Shown here in pieces: positions 45,835 through 54,148 of a DNA stretch of 64,000 nt. Within the stretch, counting starts at the first letter, position 1. Every line of letters starts with the position of its first letter. Made by a program: the position numbers and the translations under genes. The DNA is taken from NCBI GenBank assembly GCA_029962745.1, contig CM057157.1, positions 2,450,083 to 2,514,082 on the forward strand, written 5' to 3'. This DNA is from Echinometra lucunter (Eukaryota; Echinodermata; Echinoidea; Camarodonta; Echinometridae). The notes beneath the pieces were generated by a model, which saw nothing but the letters and a program-made list of their open reading frames with translations, did no database searches and was not told the DNA's origin.

Positions 45835-48618
45835 GCCCAGTAAAAAGCACAAATACGGTTACTAAAAGATTTAAAATGTCAATTTGGGACAAAAAAACAA
45901 CCTAGAAGCGCAAACCGTTTGGCCGATAAAACTTGAAATTTGACTGTGGAAAGGATTAGTTATCCTATGTACCAAATTTCAGTCAGTCAAAAGGGGTAGG
46001 GTTTACCTCTTCAGGTGATCTGACAAGGAATGACACCAAATAACTGTTGTAAGGGCTGTATAATCACTGTTAGGTTTTTTTTCTCAAGATTTTATTAATA
46101 TCAGGACATGTTTACATGTTTACATTTTCATTGTATCAGAATTTAACCACTATGATATAACAATAATCATGATAATATTCCTATACGATGAAAGGTATAT
46201 TAAATTATGTTTTTTAAAACATCACCATATTGACTGAACTTGCACGGTAAGAGACCATAAAGATACAAATCTAAACAGATCTAAATTATTGGAAAATGCA
46301 AGGCATTTACAAAATATGTCATAAATATAGAGAATATAGAGAAAATGGGATCTGGAAAAGTGTGTCTTATAAAATGGGAACTACATGTAAAAAAACAAAC
46401 AAACACGAAAGTAGAATGTAAACGGTATTATATCGACAGGGCTAGGTAATTAAGAAAATGATTTTGTTTCAAGCAAGTAACCAATATATTTCTGAATAAT
46501 TTTTAGATTGGAATGACTTAATTGGAGCTCTCATGCACCCGGGAATATACCAAGCCCCGACATGGAAACTTGAAGTTAGCATTTTATCACACTGGAAAAG
46601 CCACATATTGGCTACATTCTTACCTATTTCACAGCTATTTCCCTTGAATCCTGGAGGGCAGATGCATTTGCCTGTTTTATCGTGACAGATTCCTCCATTA
46701 TAACATGATGGACAATTCCTCGTGCATCCACTAGATATATCATAGTGCCCTGCAGGACACGCTATGAAAACAAGCATTTTAGAGGTCGGTCTTAAATAAG
46801 TAGGGAATATCTACTTTTATCAAGACAAAACTCAACTTGTGAAAAAATTTAGTGTTTTTTTAAAAGAAATATAATGCAATTTTTCTTTTCTTTTCTGTAA
46901 TATACATATGCATCTTTCTTAGCATTCTTCCCATGTTTTATTTCATATCTATCCATCCATATATCTAGCTATCTATCCCTGTTTGCATAAATAACATATG
47001 CCTCATGACCTAGTCTCGGTGCACAGTGTAGAATTAAGATCATCTTGGCTATAGTTTTAACCGTGCCTCTCAGAACAGTTAATAGTTGTATAATACTTAA
47101 TAATGATAATAACGATATCAATAATGATAACGATAATAATAATGATATTAATAATATCTATAAGAATATTAGCGCCCTTGTGTAAGGCCGTCCGTCGCGT
47201 CATGACGCTCATGGCGCTCTAATCATTCTAACATTATTTCCCCGGTCATAATAGCGGCCAAATCTGGCATATCTGGTCCCCACTTTTTATACCTGGGTAG
47301 AGAGTGGAAAACGTGGGTGGGATTCGAACCCTCAACGCTCTGATTGAGAGTCAAGTGAATGATCCACTGTGCCACGACACCTCTTCTGTCTGTGACGTAA
47401 TGAACAAATAAAAAATTAAGGCAGAAAAAATAGTAGTTACAAAAGGTGAGGACCCCCCCCCCCCCCATCATGTCATTTCATCAACATTTGTAAATCACTG
47501 GTATCGAATTAGAAATAAACCAAGCTTGAATTTTATAGGGAACTACCCTCAAGTCCCCCCCCCCCCCCCCATCAGTATGCCAGTGCCACTGCCTATCTCC
47601 ACACCTTTATCTATCCATCTAAATTATTTTCTATCTATTTATGCATAATGTCTATGTTTCCTCTGTAGCTCTCTTAATACACACTACTAACCTCGTACAA
47701 TAAGTCTGAATAACCCAGCTCTTGCTTCTCCTCTCTCTCCTCCCAAATGAATCTCATAGACACCAGCATGAGAGGTATTTACTTTTGTAATAGTGTACAC
47801 TGTCGTTTCCCCTAATCCGTCGATCCTAGAAGAAATAGTATCACGATGATAAACTGTACCATTCAACCTCCAGTTCTTGTTCCCTGCAGTAGGACTGATC
47901 TCAGTGAAGTTTACAGTAACATTCATGTCACCTTCGCTGACAGTCTTTGAGAACGTGCCATTTATTGGAACAAACTTAGCTGAAAATGAATGGGGAAAAA
48001 ACATAATGTGCATTATTTATAAACTGGATTTTGATTGGCTGTTGAGCAACATGCCATGCTCAACAGCCAATCAGAATCCAGTATTCCATGAAGAGTTACT
48101 ATAATAGCAAAGTTACTATTATAGTAACCTTTATGCAACGGACCCAAGGTCTTATAATCTCTTGACTTGCTTTAAACTTTTTACATTATGTCTACTGACT
48201 TTCCTTGAACCCCACAAGACTGGAGAACGTCATGCATTTTGAATATGATTCATATGGAATTAATGTTTGCTAAATATAATAGAAATACAACTCTTACCAT
48301 CAGATCTCAAGAAGATTGTTGGTACAACTGAGTGTTCTCCATCCAGGTATGCAGCACAGTAGAACACGCCATAGGACCTGGGGAAAGTGGTGTCAAGATT
48401 TATTCTGTAAGCCTGAATGGGTGGATTGCCTGCAGTGAAGGTTGTACTAGGTGGCGGATCACCATTTGCTGGATCATTGATATTATTATACGTGTAGATA
48501 TACCTCCCTTTAGACACACTAGCCTGTGAATCAGGAGAACTTCTATAGCACTCAAAGAAAGGGTTACCAGTCTCTGTGCTAGTATATCCTCTACTGGTGG
48601 TAGATATGTATGGCTGTC
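27252..48618 (-). CDS. Gene B: Tie-like-ectodomain receptor-type protein tyrosine phosphatase (24 exons seen, 5' partial)
   Basis: Twenty-four exons join in one frame of about 1,238 residues. Order: two Ig-like domains (exons 1, 2), three EGF-like modules (3-5), a Ser/Thr-rich stalk (6), transmembrane helix (7), juxtamembrane linker (8, 9), phosphatase D1 (10-17), D2 (18-24) and tail. The Ig-EGF junction and EGF sequences (FRLIVRG, GGICHDKTGKCICPPGFKG, PDPYGCSC, ECDRFTG) are those typical of Tie kinases, but no kinase domain follows. D1 has WPD and HCSAGVGRTG and should be active. D2 has WSK and HCLSGVGRTG. The tail holds YEN, YGN and YDN. All extracellular introns are phase 1. The first exon with signal peptide was not found; upstream DNA is filled with LINEs. 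It could be catalogued wrongly as a Tie kinase or a generic RPTP. Confidence 0.9.
28314..28449 (-). CDS. Gene B exon 23: D2 signature LSGVGRTG
   Basis: 136 bp. Completes HCLSGVGRTG, then [23 protein letters not shown] and FVQTE. Acceptor TCATGAAG lacks a strong pyrimidine tract, like its gene A partner. Confidence 0.9.
28686..28831 (-). CDS. Gene B exon 22: D2 with WSK instead of WPD
   Basis: 146 bp. RFHDVKQYQFLDWSKDT gives WSK (28795-28787 on the minus strand) in place of WPD. Ends ILVHC plus CT. The acceptor TAATGCAG is duplicated 63 bp upstream. Confidence 0.91.
28826..28951. repeat. 63-bp tandem duplication across a splice acceptor
   Basis: GAATCTCTGCATTACATCAT begins at 28826 and again at 28889, followed by near-identical sequence. 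The unit contains the acceptor and upstream intron of gene B exon 22. Confidence 0.9.
29020..29120. repeat. (AAT)n microsatellite
   Basis: Imperfect AAT/GAT triplets in an intron of gene B. Confidence 0.9.
29303..29431 (-). CDS. Gene B exon 21: D2, QYW
   Basis: 129 bp encoding SCKQYWSADGSVTHGSF and ending QRTKSS before GTAAG. The Pro of QYWP is Ser here. Confidence 0.9.
29834..29959 (-). CDS. Gene B exon 20: D2 middle
   Basis: 126 bp encoding HYNFITTAMPMSNTVSDFWA and then MIYDYQPSNIVML. It matches gene A exon 21 closely. Confidence 0.92.
30523..30593 (-). CDS. Gene B exon 19: D2, DYINASF
   Basis: 71 bp encoding [20 protein letters not shown] and F-V-K; acceptor CATTAG, donor GTATGT. Confidence 0.92.
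31195..31294 (-). CDS. Gene B exon 18: D2 start, KNRY
   Basis: 100 bp encoding LKAVNQAKNRYKNIIP, with KNRY intact. Confidence 0.91.
31892..32041 (-). CDS. Gene B exon 17: D1 end and linker
   Basis: 150 bp encoding EQYEFLHVAILEDLLWRN and a Lys-rich linker ending LSKEFK. Same length as gene A exon 18. Confidence 0.9.
32401..32536 (-). CDS. Gene B exon 16: D1 signature AGVGRTG
   Basis: 136 bp completing HCSAGVGRTG, then VVIGIDGVVAEAKATG and MVQTA. The Q-loop Gln is kept; Ala in QTA also occurs in active PTPs. Confidence 0.92.
32878..33026 (-). CDS. Gene B exon 15: D1 WPD loop
   Basis: 149 bp encoding [17 protein letters not shown] and ending LLVHC plus AG. WPD lies at 32984-32976 on the minus strand. 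Confidence 0.93.
33473..33598 (-). CDS. Gene B exon 14: D1, QYWP region
   Basis: 126 bp encoding IKCRQYWPDSENQTVKFG and ending RDLTIKK before GTAAG. Confidence 0.91.
34285..34382 (-). CDS. Gene B exon 13: D1, DFWRM-W
   Basis: 98 bp encoding GPNKASVDDFWRMIWQKKV and IAMVTNLQEGDK. Confidence 0.92.
34571..34785 (-). mobile_element. tRNA-derived SINE (minus strand)
   Basis: On the minus strand the A-box-like TGGTCTACTGC and B-box-like GGGGTTCAAATCC are followed by a body ending GGGGTAATAAT. It lies in the intron upstream of exon 13 and belongs to the same group as 23805 and 47225. Confidence 0.65.
35010..35046 (-). CDS. Gene B exon 12: D1 micro-exon
   Basis: 37 bp encoding NFKNQRAYIACQ, the AYIATQ equivalent. 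Length and phase are identical to gene A exon 13. Confidence 0.9.
35494..35570 (-). CDS. Gene B exon 11: D1, YYNASYI
   Basis: 77 bp encoding DASRVVLDIINDDSTTDYYN and then ASYIP. Confidence 0.92.
35758..35790. repeat. Perfect 13-bp hairpin
   Basis: GAACTGTTGCAAG and CTTGCAACAGTTC pair around a 7-nt loop, inside an intron of gene B. Confidence 0.75.
35862..35949 (-). CDS. Gene B exon 10: D1 start, KNRY
   Basis: 88 bp encoding [16 protein letters not shown]; acceptor ATTTCAG, donor GTAAGTA. Confidence 0.92.
36307..36578 (-). CDS. Gene B exon 9: cytoplasmic linker and D1 wedge
   Basis: 272 bp. A charged, Pro-rich linker (HVPKKPPALG) leads to PINLTEFPAFVQQNKD and LFSDEFN, matching the wedge in gene A exon 10. 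Phase 1 in, phase 0 out. Confidence 0.89.
36817..36846. repeat. Poly-G tract
   Basis: Two long G runs separated by a single A, in an intron of gene B. It is the longest of about a dozen C/G homopolymer tracts in the window. Confidence 0.9.
37073..37149 (-). CDS. Gene B exon 8: juxtamembrane segment
   Basis: 77 bp, phase 2 in, phase 1 out, encoding KYKREESSKEEISFQQLTLG and then CRDQ. The partner of gene A exon 9. Confidence 0.78.
37555..37696 (-). CDS. Gene B exon 7: transmembrane helix
   Basis: 142 bp. SPMIAGGAVGVIAIFLLAVI followed by LVVVRRQR gives a single helix with a basic stop-transfer. Donor GTTGTT is non-optimal but phase 2 matches gene A. Confidence 0.85.
38493..38750. mobile_element. 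Hairpin MITE with about 100-bp arms, nested
   Basis: The left arm (GATAGTGTTGAGTTTCACAT and neighbours, 38493-38598) is complementary to the right arm (38652-38748), with conserved words GATCATCTTCAG and GAAGATGATC. The loop is about 50 nt. Confidence 0.65.
39208..39545. repeat. 95-bp direct repeat flanking a 148-bp dispersed repeat
   Basis: 39208-39302 is repeated nearly exactly at 39451-39545. The 148 bp between them recurs at 42016-42168, where the 95-bp block is absent. Confidence 0.85.
40031..40104. repeat. (CA)n(TA)n microsatellite
   Basis: A CA run of about 40 bp passes directly into a TA run of about 30 bp. Confidence 0.92.
40200..40285 (-). mobile_element. tRNA-like SINE head (minus strand)
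   Basis: On the minus strand, A-box-like TAGTGGTTAAGGC and B-box-like GGGTTCGACTATC are spaced as in a tRNA. There is no clean acceptor stem, so a SINE head or tRNA pseudogene is more likely than a functional tRNA. Confidence 0.5.
40636..40866. mobile_element. MITE with inverted ends
   Basis: AAGAAGGTGTATCCACACAG at the left pairs with TGTGTGAATACACCTTCTT at the right. Inner GGCCAGGATTAAAGTTTGA and TCAAACTTACTGGCC also pair. Confidence 0.65.
41303..41566 (-). CDS. Gene B exon 6: Ser/Thr-rich stalk
   Basis: 264-bp phase 1-1 exon with repeated TTQ words (CVTTQGSSEGT, HITTQGSSIGTEGAP, HITTQRQDGG). Probably an O-glycosylated mucin-like stalk. The acceptor is inferred by phase and is slightly uncertain. 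Confidence 0.75.
42016..42168. repeat. Second copy of the 148-bp dispersed repeat
   Basis: CCTCCATACCCATATCAAAT through GTTTTAAAAAATGAGG matches 39303-39450 at most positions. A G tract lies immediately before it. Confidence 0.85.
42395..42800. repeat. Tandem repeat, about 116-bp unit
   Basis: TCGAATAGATGTATAGTTTT followed by AGCCAATCAAATCACGAG occurs at 42545 and again at 42661. Partial units flank it on both sides. Confidence 0.75.
43114..43251 (-). CDS. Gene B exon 5: EGF-like module 3
   Basis: 138-bp phase 1-1 exon: CDRGEFGASCTETCHC, GECDRFTGVC and RGWTGSSCQ. Very like the third EGF of Tie receptors. Confidence 0.9.
44040..44195 (-). CDS. Gene B exon 4: EGF-like module 2 (Tie-like)
   Basis: 156-bp phase 1-1 exon: GRNCEYRCDYKFADNKTAC, then VCVPDPYGCSCTPGYKGLDC. 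The PDPYGCSC motif is characteristic of the second EGF in Tie receptors. Confidence 0.9.
45437..45600 (+). mobile_element. 5'-truncated SINE 3' end with (ATT)n
   Basis: AACATATTATGTTATG, then GCCCGCTGGAAGATCAGCTG and GGCTACCCTGGGTAAATAAG match 13797-13870, followed by an ATT array. The tRNA head is missing. Confidence 0.8.
45783..45829. repeat. (AT)n microsatellite
   Basis: About 47 bp of pure AT dinucleotides. Confidence 0.95.
46624..46761 (-). CDS. Gene B exon 3: EGF-like module 1 (Tie-like)
   Basis: 138-bp phase 1-1 exon: ACPAGHYD, CPSCYNGGICHDKTGKC, ICPPGFKGNSCE. This is the module that follows the first Ig in Tie receptors. Confidence 0.92.
   Translation of the reverse strand, partial: RVLQGTMIYLVDARGIVHHVIMEESVTIKQANASALQDSREIAVK
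47225..47385 (-). mobile_element. tRNA-derived SINE (minus strand)
   Basis: Minus strand shows A-box-like TGGCACAGTGGATC and B-box-like GGGTTCGAATCCC, then ACCCAGGTATAAAAAGTGG shared in form with the SINEs at 34571 and 23805. Confidence 0.7.
47692..47979 (-). CDS. Gene B exon 2: second Ig-like domain
   Basis: 288-bp phase 1-1 exon with no cysteine pair but an Ig F-strand-like SHAGVYEIHLGG and the end GLFRLIVRG. The AGVY and RLIVR words resemble the Tie Ig domain that joins the EGF repeats. Confidence 0.85.
48025..48135. mobile_element. Palindromic MITE
   Basis: ACTGGATTTTGATTGGCTGT is mirrored by ACAGCCAATCAGAATCCAGT, arms of about 26 bp with an 8-nt centre. A second small inverted repeat, GTTACTATAATAG, follows. 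The right end TTTATGCAACGGACCC resembles the GGGCC-ended MITEs. Confidence 0.65.
48298..48618 (-). CDS. Gene B exon 1 seen: first Ig-like domain
   Basis: 321-bp phase 1-1 exon. NPFFECYRSSPD supplies the first Cys and SYGVFYCAAYLDGEH the second, with FYCAA as the typical Ig F-strand. It needs an upstream exon ending in one base of a Gly codon. Confidence 0.85.
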
Positions 48619-49069
48619 CTGCAGAGTGGAAAAAGAAAAAAAAAATATGAAAGCTTGCAAATGGGAAAGGGTTACAATTTAAGCAACTGTTCCTTACTGA
48701 ATGCTCTGAATTCAAATACAAATATCATGCAATTACAGAAGTAATCTAAATAGCACTACAGTACAATGAAGGGTTGCTGACCTTACTGTCACTAGAATGC
48801 TCTGGATCTTGGAACTGTGTGGACTGTTTGCTGCTTTTATCTCCTAAAATTCTACCGATTCATTGTTTCACTAGTACAATCATGTTTCAGGACCATCTGA
48901 GAACAGATAGAAACCACTGGTAATGTGAATTTTCGCCTGATGTTGTTAAATGTTTGACACTGGCATAATAGGTATCAGCTTCTGCTTCAGTCCCACCTAT
49001 ATACTTTTTCATCGAGGGTGTATGAAGATCATAATGACTAATTGAGCTGAGCTACAGGTCTCTTTGACT

Positions 49070-49074
<5 letters not shown>

Positions 49075-49126
<52 letters not shown>
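49075..49126. repeat. (TA)n microsatellite
   Basis: About 52 bp of TA dinucleotides, with a shorter run again near 49200. Confidence 0.95.
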
Positions 49127-49129
<3 letters not shown>

Positions 49130-49131
<2 letters not shown>

Positions 49132-49168
49132 ATGTAGACAGTAATTACTGTTATTACTGTCTACATTA
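49130..49168. repeat. Perfect 16-bp hairpin
   Basis: TAATGTAGACAGTAAT and ATTACTGTCTACATTA pair perfectly around a 7-nt loop. Confidence 0.9.
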
Positions 49169-49679
49169 TTAATCATCCAACACGTGGGTATTATTCTCAA
49201 TATATATACATATATATATATCCCTCATTGGAACCAGTTCATCTAGTATCATATGTGTGGAAACCTAGAAACCTAAAGTGATTTTATATTTTATATTGAT
49301 ACCTGAGTAAACTTTATTCACCAAGATAGTGTGAACTTTGCTTCAGTCCCACTCCATTCCCACTTGTGTGATTCTGTGCTGGTGATGACTCATTATCACA
49401 AGTTCATTGGTATTCTCAGGACTGCTTTTTGGTCCTTTGGTGATTGATTCGCCTTCATAACTTGTCAGTTACTGATAAACTAACTCTCTGTACTCAATTC
49501 TGAGGTTAAATTGTCCTGTAATCCTCAGTCCCAGAAGTTCAGTACAATATTGAACTCAAGTCTTTACCTCATTGTCTGAGGAAGAGATTACCAATTACCT
49601 ACTTCTTCAGGTTCACTTAAACTGCTAATTTATAAGTCACATTTTGATGCCATTTGATACTGTGTAGTAACCAGACAGC

Positions 49680-50351
49680 ATGTCGGGTGCTAAAAGACCC
49701 AACCTTCGTCCTCGATTGAAGTCCTACTCTGTTGCATGCAATTCATCACTGGCAGGGAAAGGCACTCCGCTTATCCCACATTCTACTAGTGTAAAGAAAG
49801 GGAGCTCTACTAGTACTACCCCGCTTTCCTCTCGTACCCGTGATGAAGTCAACCTCAGCCCAGATCAGGGCTGGGATCATTTACAGACTGTTGTAGAAAA
49901 GGCAGTCTCGTCTGCTTTAGTGAAGGAACGACACTCCCACACTGAAATCCTGGAAGCAAAGCTCACAGCTGCCATGGAGGCTGAGCGGCATAAAGTCAGC
50001 GACATCTTGGATGAGAAGCTTGGCATACTTCATGACTTGGAGGTAGCCATTGATACCAAGCTCCACCAGTTACGTGAAGTAGAGGCTACGCTGGAAACAA
50101 CTTCAGCTAAATTGAAGGACCTAGAAGCCAGGGTAGATCACCTTGATCAGTACTCACGACGTAACAGCATACGGCTCCTGGGAGTCAAAGCTACCCCTGG
50201 AGAGGACACCAACCACATTACTATCGATATCGCCAAGCAAATCGGAGTCTTAAACCTGACAGTATTTATCGCTCACACCGGATCCCAGCTCGTATTTCAC
50301 AGCCACCAAGCAACAACACTACCCGTTCACGCCCACCACCTATTATTGTAA
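49680..50351 (+). pseudogene. LINE 1 ORF1 protein, N-terminal part
   Basis: Begins MSGAKRPNLRPRLKSY. Residues about 70-160 form a Lys/Glu/Leu-rich coiled coil. LDQYSRRNSIRLLGVK at the end of it is the start of the L1-type RRM found in ORF1 nucleic-acid chaperones. A frameshift near 50260 ends the frame prematurely. Confidence 0.75.
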
Positions 50352-50599
50352 AATTTGTTTCATACCAAAACCAGATTCCTAATGTTCAGTAACCGTAGAA
50401 ATTGGAAGGTTCTGGTGTTGTTATAGCAGAAGATCTCTCAAAGAAAAATCTTGACCTGCTTACACGCACATCGCGTCATCCTCGCGTATCAACTTCGTGG
50501 AGCACAGATGGCCGCGTCTTTGCCTTGATCCAACAGGATGATGGCCAAATGAACAAAAAACTTATCAGAACCGTGTCTGATCTGAACGCATTAAACTAA
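50265..50599 (+). pseudogene. LINE 1 ORF1 C-terminal part, frameshifted
   Basis: Another frame continues with RSRPPPIIVKFVSYQ, then after two stops GSGVVIAEDLSKKNLDLL and DGRVFALIQQDDGQ, the usual C-terminal domain of L1-like ORF1 proteins. Confidence 0.65.
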
Positions 50600-50890
50600 T
50601 ACGATGTATTCATAGACGATTTGTGAATGAACTTGTAAACTGGACTCATTGAAATACATACTAACCTATGAACTCAGTATTAAACTTTTGTCTTATTGAA
50701 CATCTACGGATTACTTGAACTATGGATATCATCCTAAATATCAAAATACTTATATGCTTACAGTGATAAACTTGCCAGTGGACTCAACTTCATATCTGTA
50801 CTACTAGTTTCAGATTTACCTTGTCTGTTCCTTGTAAATATATATATTTTCTTTTTCTTATTTTCCGTACGGTATATAATTTTTGTGTGA

Positions 50891-52170
50891 GTGTTGATGA
50901 AGTGTTATATTTGTGATAAATGCCTGAGACAGTATACACAAGGTAACTTATGTGATGATTGTATTTATGTGTTGCCTTTTAATCATAAATCCGACAATGA
51001 ATTCAAATTCCAGTTACTATCATTCTTTCAATTGAATAAGGATATTGAGTACGACAAATTTAGATGTATGAAATTAAACCCATTTGACATGAATGATCTA
51101 GATTTTGACAGTTGTTCTTATGATTTGGAAAATGAAAACTTTATTGAAAGATTAACATGTAATTATATATTTTCTGACGAGTTCAATAACATGCTCAACT
51201 GGAATCTAGATGATTTATTTTCCTTGCTTCATCTTAATGCAAGGAGTTTGATCAGAAACTTTTACAAATTCTTATACTTACTGGGGTCGATTCAACATAA
51301 GTTCAGTGTCATTGGTATATCAGAAACCTGGTTTCAACCCAATACAATCACAGATATGTTTAATATTCCTGGTTATACTCTTGTCCATGTAAATAGATCT
51401 GAAAAAGCTGGAGGTGGAGTGTGTATCTATGTTAAAAATGATTTTGATTTTGAAACATACCAGGATGTATCTACTTGCTCTGATATATGCGATTCTTTAT
51501 TTATTGATTTGAAATGCAAGAAAAGAAAGTCTATTGTTATTGGTTGTGGATACAAAGCACCAAATGTGAACTTGACATGTTTTAATGAGAAAATGCAAGA
51601 ATATATTAATATGATCGTTAGAAGTAATCTTTAAATGTTTATTATGGGTGACTTTAATGCAAATCTATTGAATATCGAAACAAGTCAGAGTACTAATGCA
51701 TTTTTGAATCTCATTTATAGTCATAGCTTTTATCCATTAATAACCAAACCCACAGGAATATCTAACGCATCAGCAACTCTCATCGATAACATTTTTTGTA
51801 ATTCTCATGATGTCAGTATGATAAAAAGCTGTTTACTTATCAATGATATATCAGATCACTTTCCTATTTGTGCAGTGAAGAAGATTACACATGTGAACAA
51901 ATGTCCTAAAACATCTGTAAAGAAGAGATTAATTACTGATGATAATATCAATGCATTTAAGAGAAAACTAAAAAACGCAGACTGGAGTATTTTAGGTACA
52001 ATCAATGATGTCAATGTATGTTATGAAATATTTCTTAACAAATTTCAATGTCTGTATAATGAGTCTTTTCCAGAGGTAGTTAAAAGAACACATAAACACA
52101 AATTTAAAATTCATGGGTATCAAAGGGCCTGTTGCGCTCTATTAACAAAAAGAACAGACTGCATAAGAAT
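50891..52170 (+). pseudogene. LINE 1 ORF2: apurinic-type endonuclease
   Basis: An N-terminal Cys-rich stretch (CYICDKCLRQYTQGNLCDDC) resembles a zinc-binding module. LLHLNARSL, GISETWF and GGGVCIYV follow. A TAA at 51632-51634 interrupts the frame just before FIMGDFNANLL and SDHFPI. These are the endonuclease catalytic motifs; the nonsense codon kills a full-length product. Confidence 0.8.
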
Positions 52171-53330
52171 TATTTGAAAAATCGATGTTTTGAAAATAAG
52201 ATTAAGTTGAATAAATATAGGAATAAATTAACTCATTTCTTACGTACTGCAAAAGAAGATTATCTTCATCTATTTAATAATATTAGAGGAGATATTAAGA
52301 AAACATGGAACCAAATAAACCATTTGCTAGGGAAAAGAAAGCTTAGTGGTATTCCTAATGTTATGTTTAATAATGGTAAAAACTATGAAACAGTACCTGA
52401 TATTGCAAATGAATTTAACTCATTTTTTGCTTCTATAGGTAGCAACATTTCTCAGAATATTCCATCTACACCATGCTCATTCAGCTCCTTTCTCAGTAAT
52501 GAATCCCCGATAAATTCAATGTTTTTAACTCCAACTTCGGTTTTTGAAGTTCTGAAAGTATGTTTCACTTTAAATCCATCAAAGTCGAGCGGCTTTGATG
52601 ATATATCACCTCGTGTGGTAAAAGGGTGTATAAACTTTTTTGTAGAACCATTAACCTATATTTTCAACCAATTACTTTGTTATGGAATTGTACCTGATAA
52701 ACTGAAAATATCAAAAATTATACCCATATTAAAAAAAGGTGACAAAAACGAAATGACTAATTACAAACCCATAGCAGTACTCCCAATCTTTGCAAAACTA
52801 CTTGAAAAACTCATTCACAAAAGATTGTATTCTTATCTTCATTTGCATAATATTTTGATAAAAGACCAATATGGTTTTAGAAAACAAAATTCTACTGAAC
52901 TTGCAGTTTTGAATTTACTTCAACATATTTTATCAAATATAGAACATGGGAAGTACTGTGTTGGAATATTTATGGACTTGGCCAAAGCATTTGACACCAT
53001 TGATCACCACATTCTGTTACAAAAGCTTCTTCATTACGGCGTGAGAGGTAATGCATTTAATTGGTTTGATAACTACTCGAATAATAGAACGCAATACGTG
53101 GTGGTCAATGGTGCCAAATCATCTATTCAATCGAATAGATGTCTGTCTTAGGCCCCCTCCTGTTCCTTGTCTACATTAACGCTATTCTAAATTCATCAAA
53201 TTTGGTTAAATTTTCTTTGTTTGCTGACGACACTTGTGCAGTGATGGCTAATAAATCTTTAACTAATGTTATTCAATCCATTAATGGCGAATTAAAAAAA
53301 TATAAATACCTGGTTCTAATGTAATAAATT
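52132..53330 (+). pseudogene. LINE 1 ORF2: reverse transcriptase domain
   Basis: Frame 52132-53151 contains KIIPILKKGDKNEMTNYKPI, DQYGFRKQNST and FMDLAKAFDTIDHH (motif A). A shift near 53145 leads to GPLLFLVYIN and FADDT (motif C, FADD). Upstream NPSKSSGFDDI is the typical RT entry motif. Confidence 0.88.
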
Positions 53331-54050
53331 ATCTTAAACGTTTCAAAAACTAATGATATTATTTTCAGGACAAGGAACAGGAGGGTTCCTGGAAACCTAG
53401 ATGATATTCATATTGATAATACAACAATAAATAGATTAAGTGATGTCAAATTTCTTGGGATTATATTTAATGAAAATTTAAATTGGAGTACACATATACA
53501 TCACCTCTGCAAGACAATATCAAAGAATGTTGGTATATTATCCAGGCTTAAGTATATCCTACCTAAACATATTCTGCTTATATTATATACTACCCTTATT
53601 TTGTCTTATCTTAGTTATGGAAGTTATGTCTGGGGCAACACGTATAAAACTCATTTATCCAAAATTGAATTACTTCCAAAGAAAGCAGTTAGAATAATTA
53701 ATAAATCTGACTTTCGTTCGCCATCTGCTCCTCTATTTAAAAATTTAAAAATATTGCCTATTTGTGAACTTGTCACTTTTAATACAATTATATTTATATA
53801 CTCCACATTGAATAATATCATTCCTGAGTCTAAGGATAATCCTTTTGTATTAAATTCAGAATTGCACCCTTATAACCCTCGTCAAGGTAACAAGCTTCAT
53901 ATTCCTCTTTTTAAAGCTACAGCTGGCCTTCAGTCCCTAATAACTAATGGAGTAAAGAAATGGAATGAACTCCCACCAGATATTAAATCAAGTACAACTC
54001 TGAATAAATTTAAATTATTGCTCAAATCACTACTTATAGACACTCTTTAA
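53331..54050 (+). pseudogene. LINE 1 ORF2: C-terminal part
   Basis: After two stops the same frame continues with NVSKTNDIIF, DVKFLGIIFNENLNW, YGSYVWGNTYK and WNELPPDIKSSTTLNKFKLL, the usual thumb and C-terminal region of CR1/Jockey-group reverse transcriptases. Confidence 0.82.
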
Positions 54051-54107
54051 ATACAAGTACCTCCCACCCCATCCCAAGTCTTATTTTAAGTCTTTTAGTC
54101 TCAGGCA

Positions 54108-54111
<4 letters not shown>

Positions 54112-54147
<36 letters not shown>
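54112..54147. repeat. (GT)n microsatellite
   Basis: About 36 bp of GT in the LINE 1 3' UTR. Confidence 0.95.

Positions 54148-54148
<1 letters not shown>

Larger units (their letters stand above)
44196..46623 (-). other. Gene B intron between EGF modules 1 and 2
   Basis: About 2.4 kb with a truncated SINE (45437-45600) and an (AT)n run (45783-45829). No gene. Confidence 0.7.
48619..49679. other. Region upstream of gene B exon 1 and 5' of LINE 1
   Basis: No signal-peptide exon for gene B could be found. It contains (TA)n at 49075-49126 and a perfect hairpin at 49130-49168. The right half is probably the LINE 5' UTR. Confidence 0.55.
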
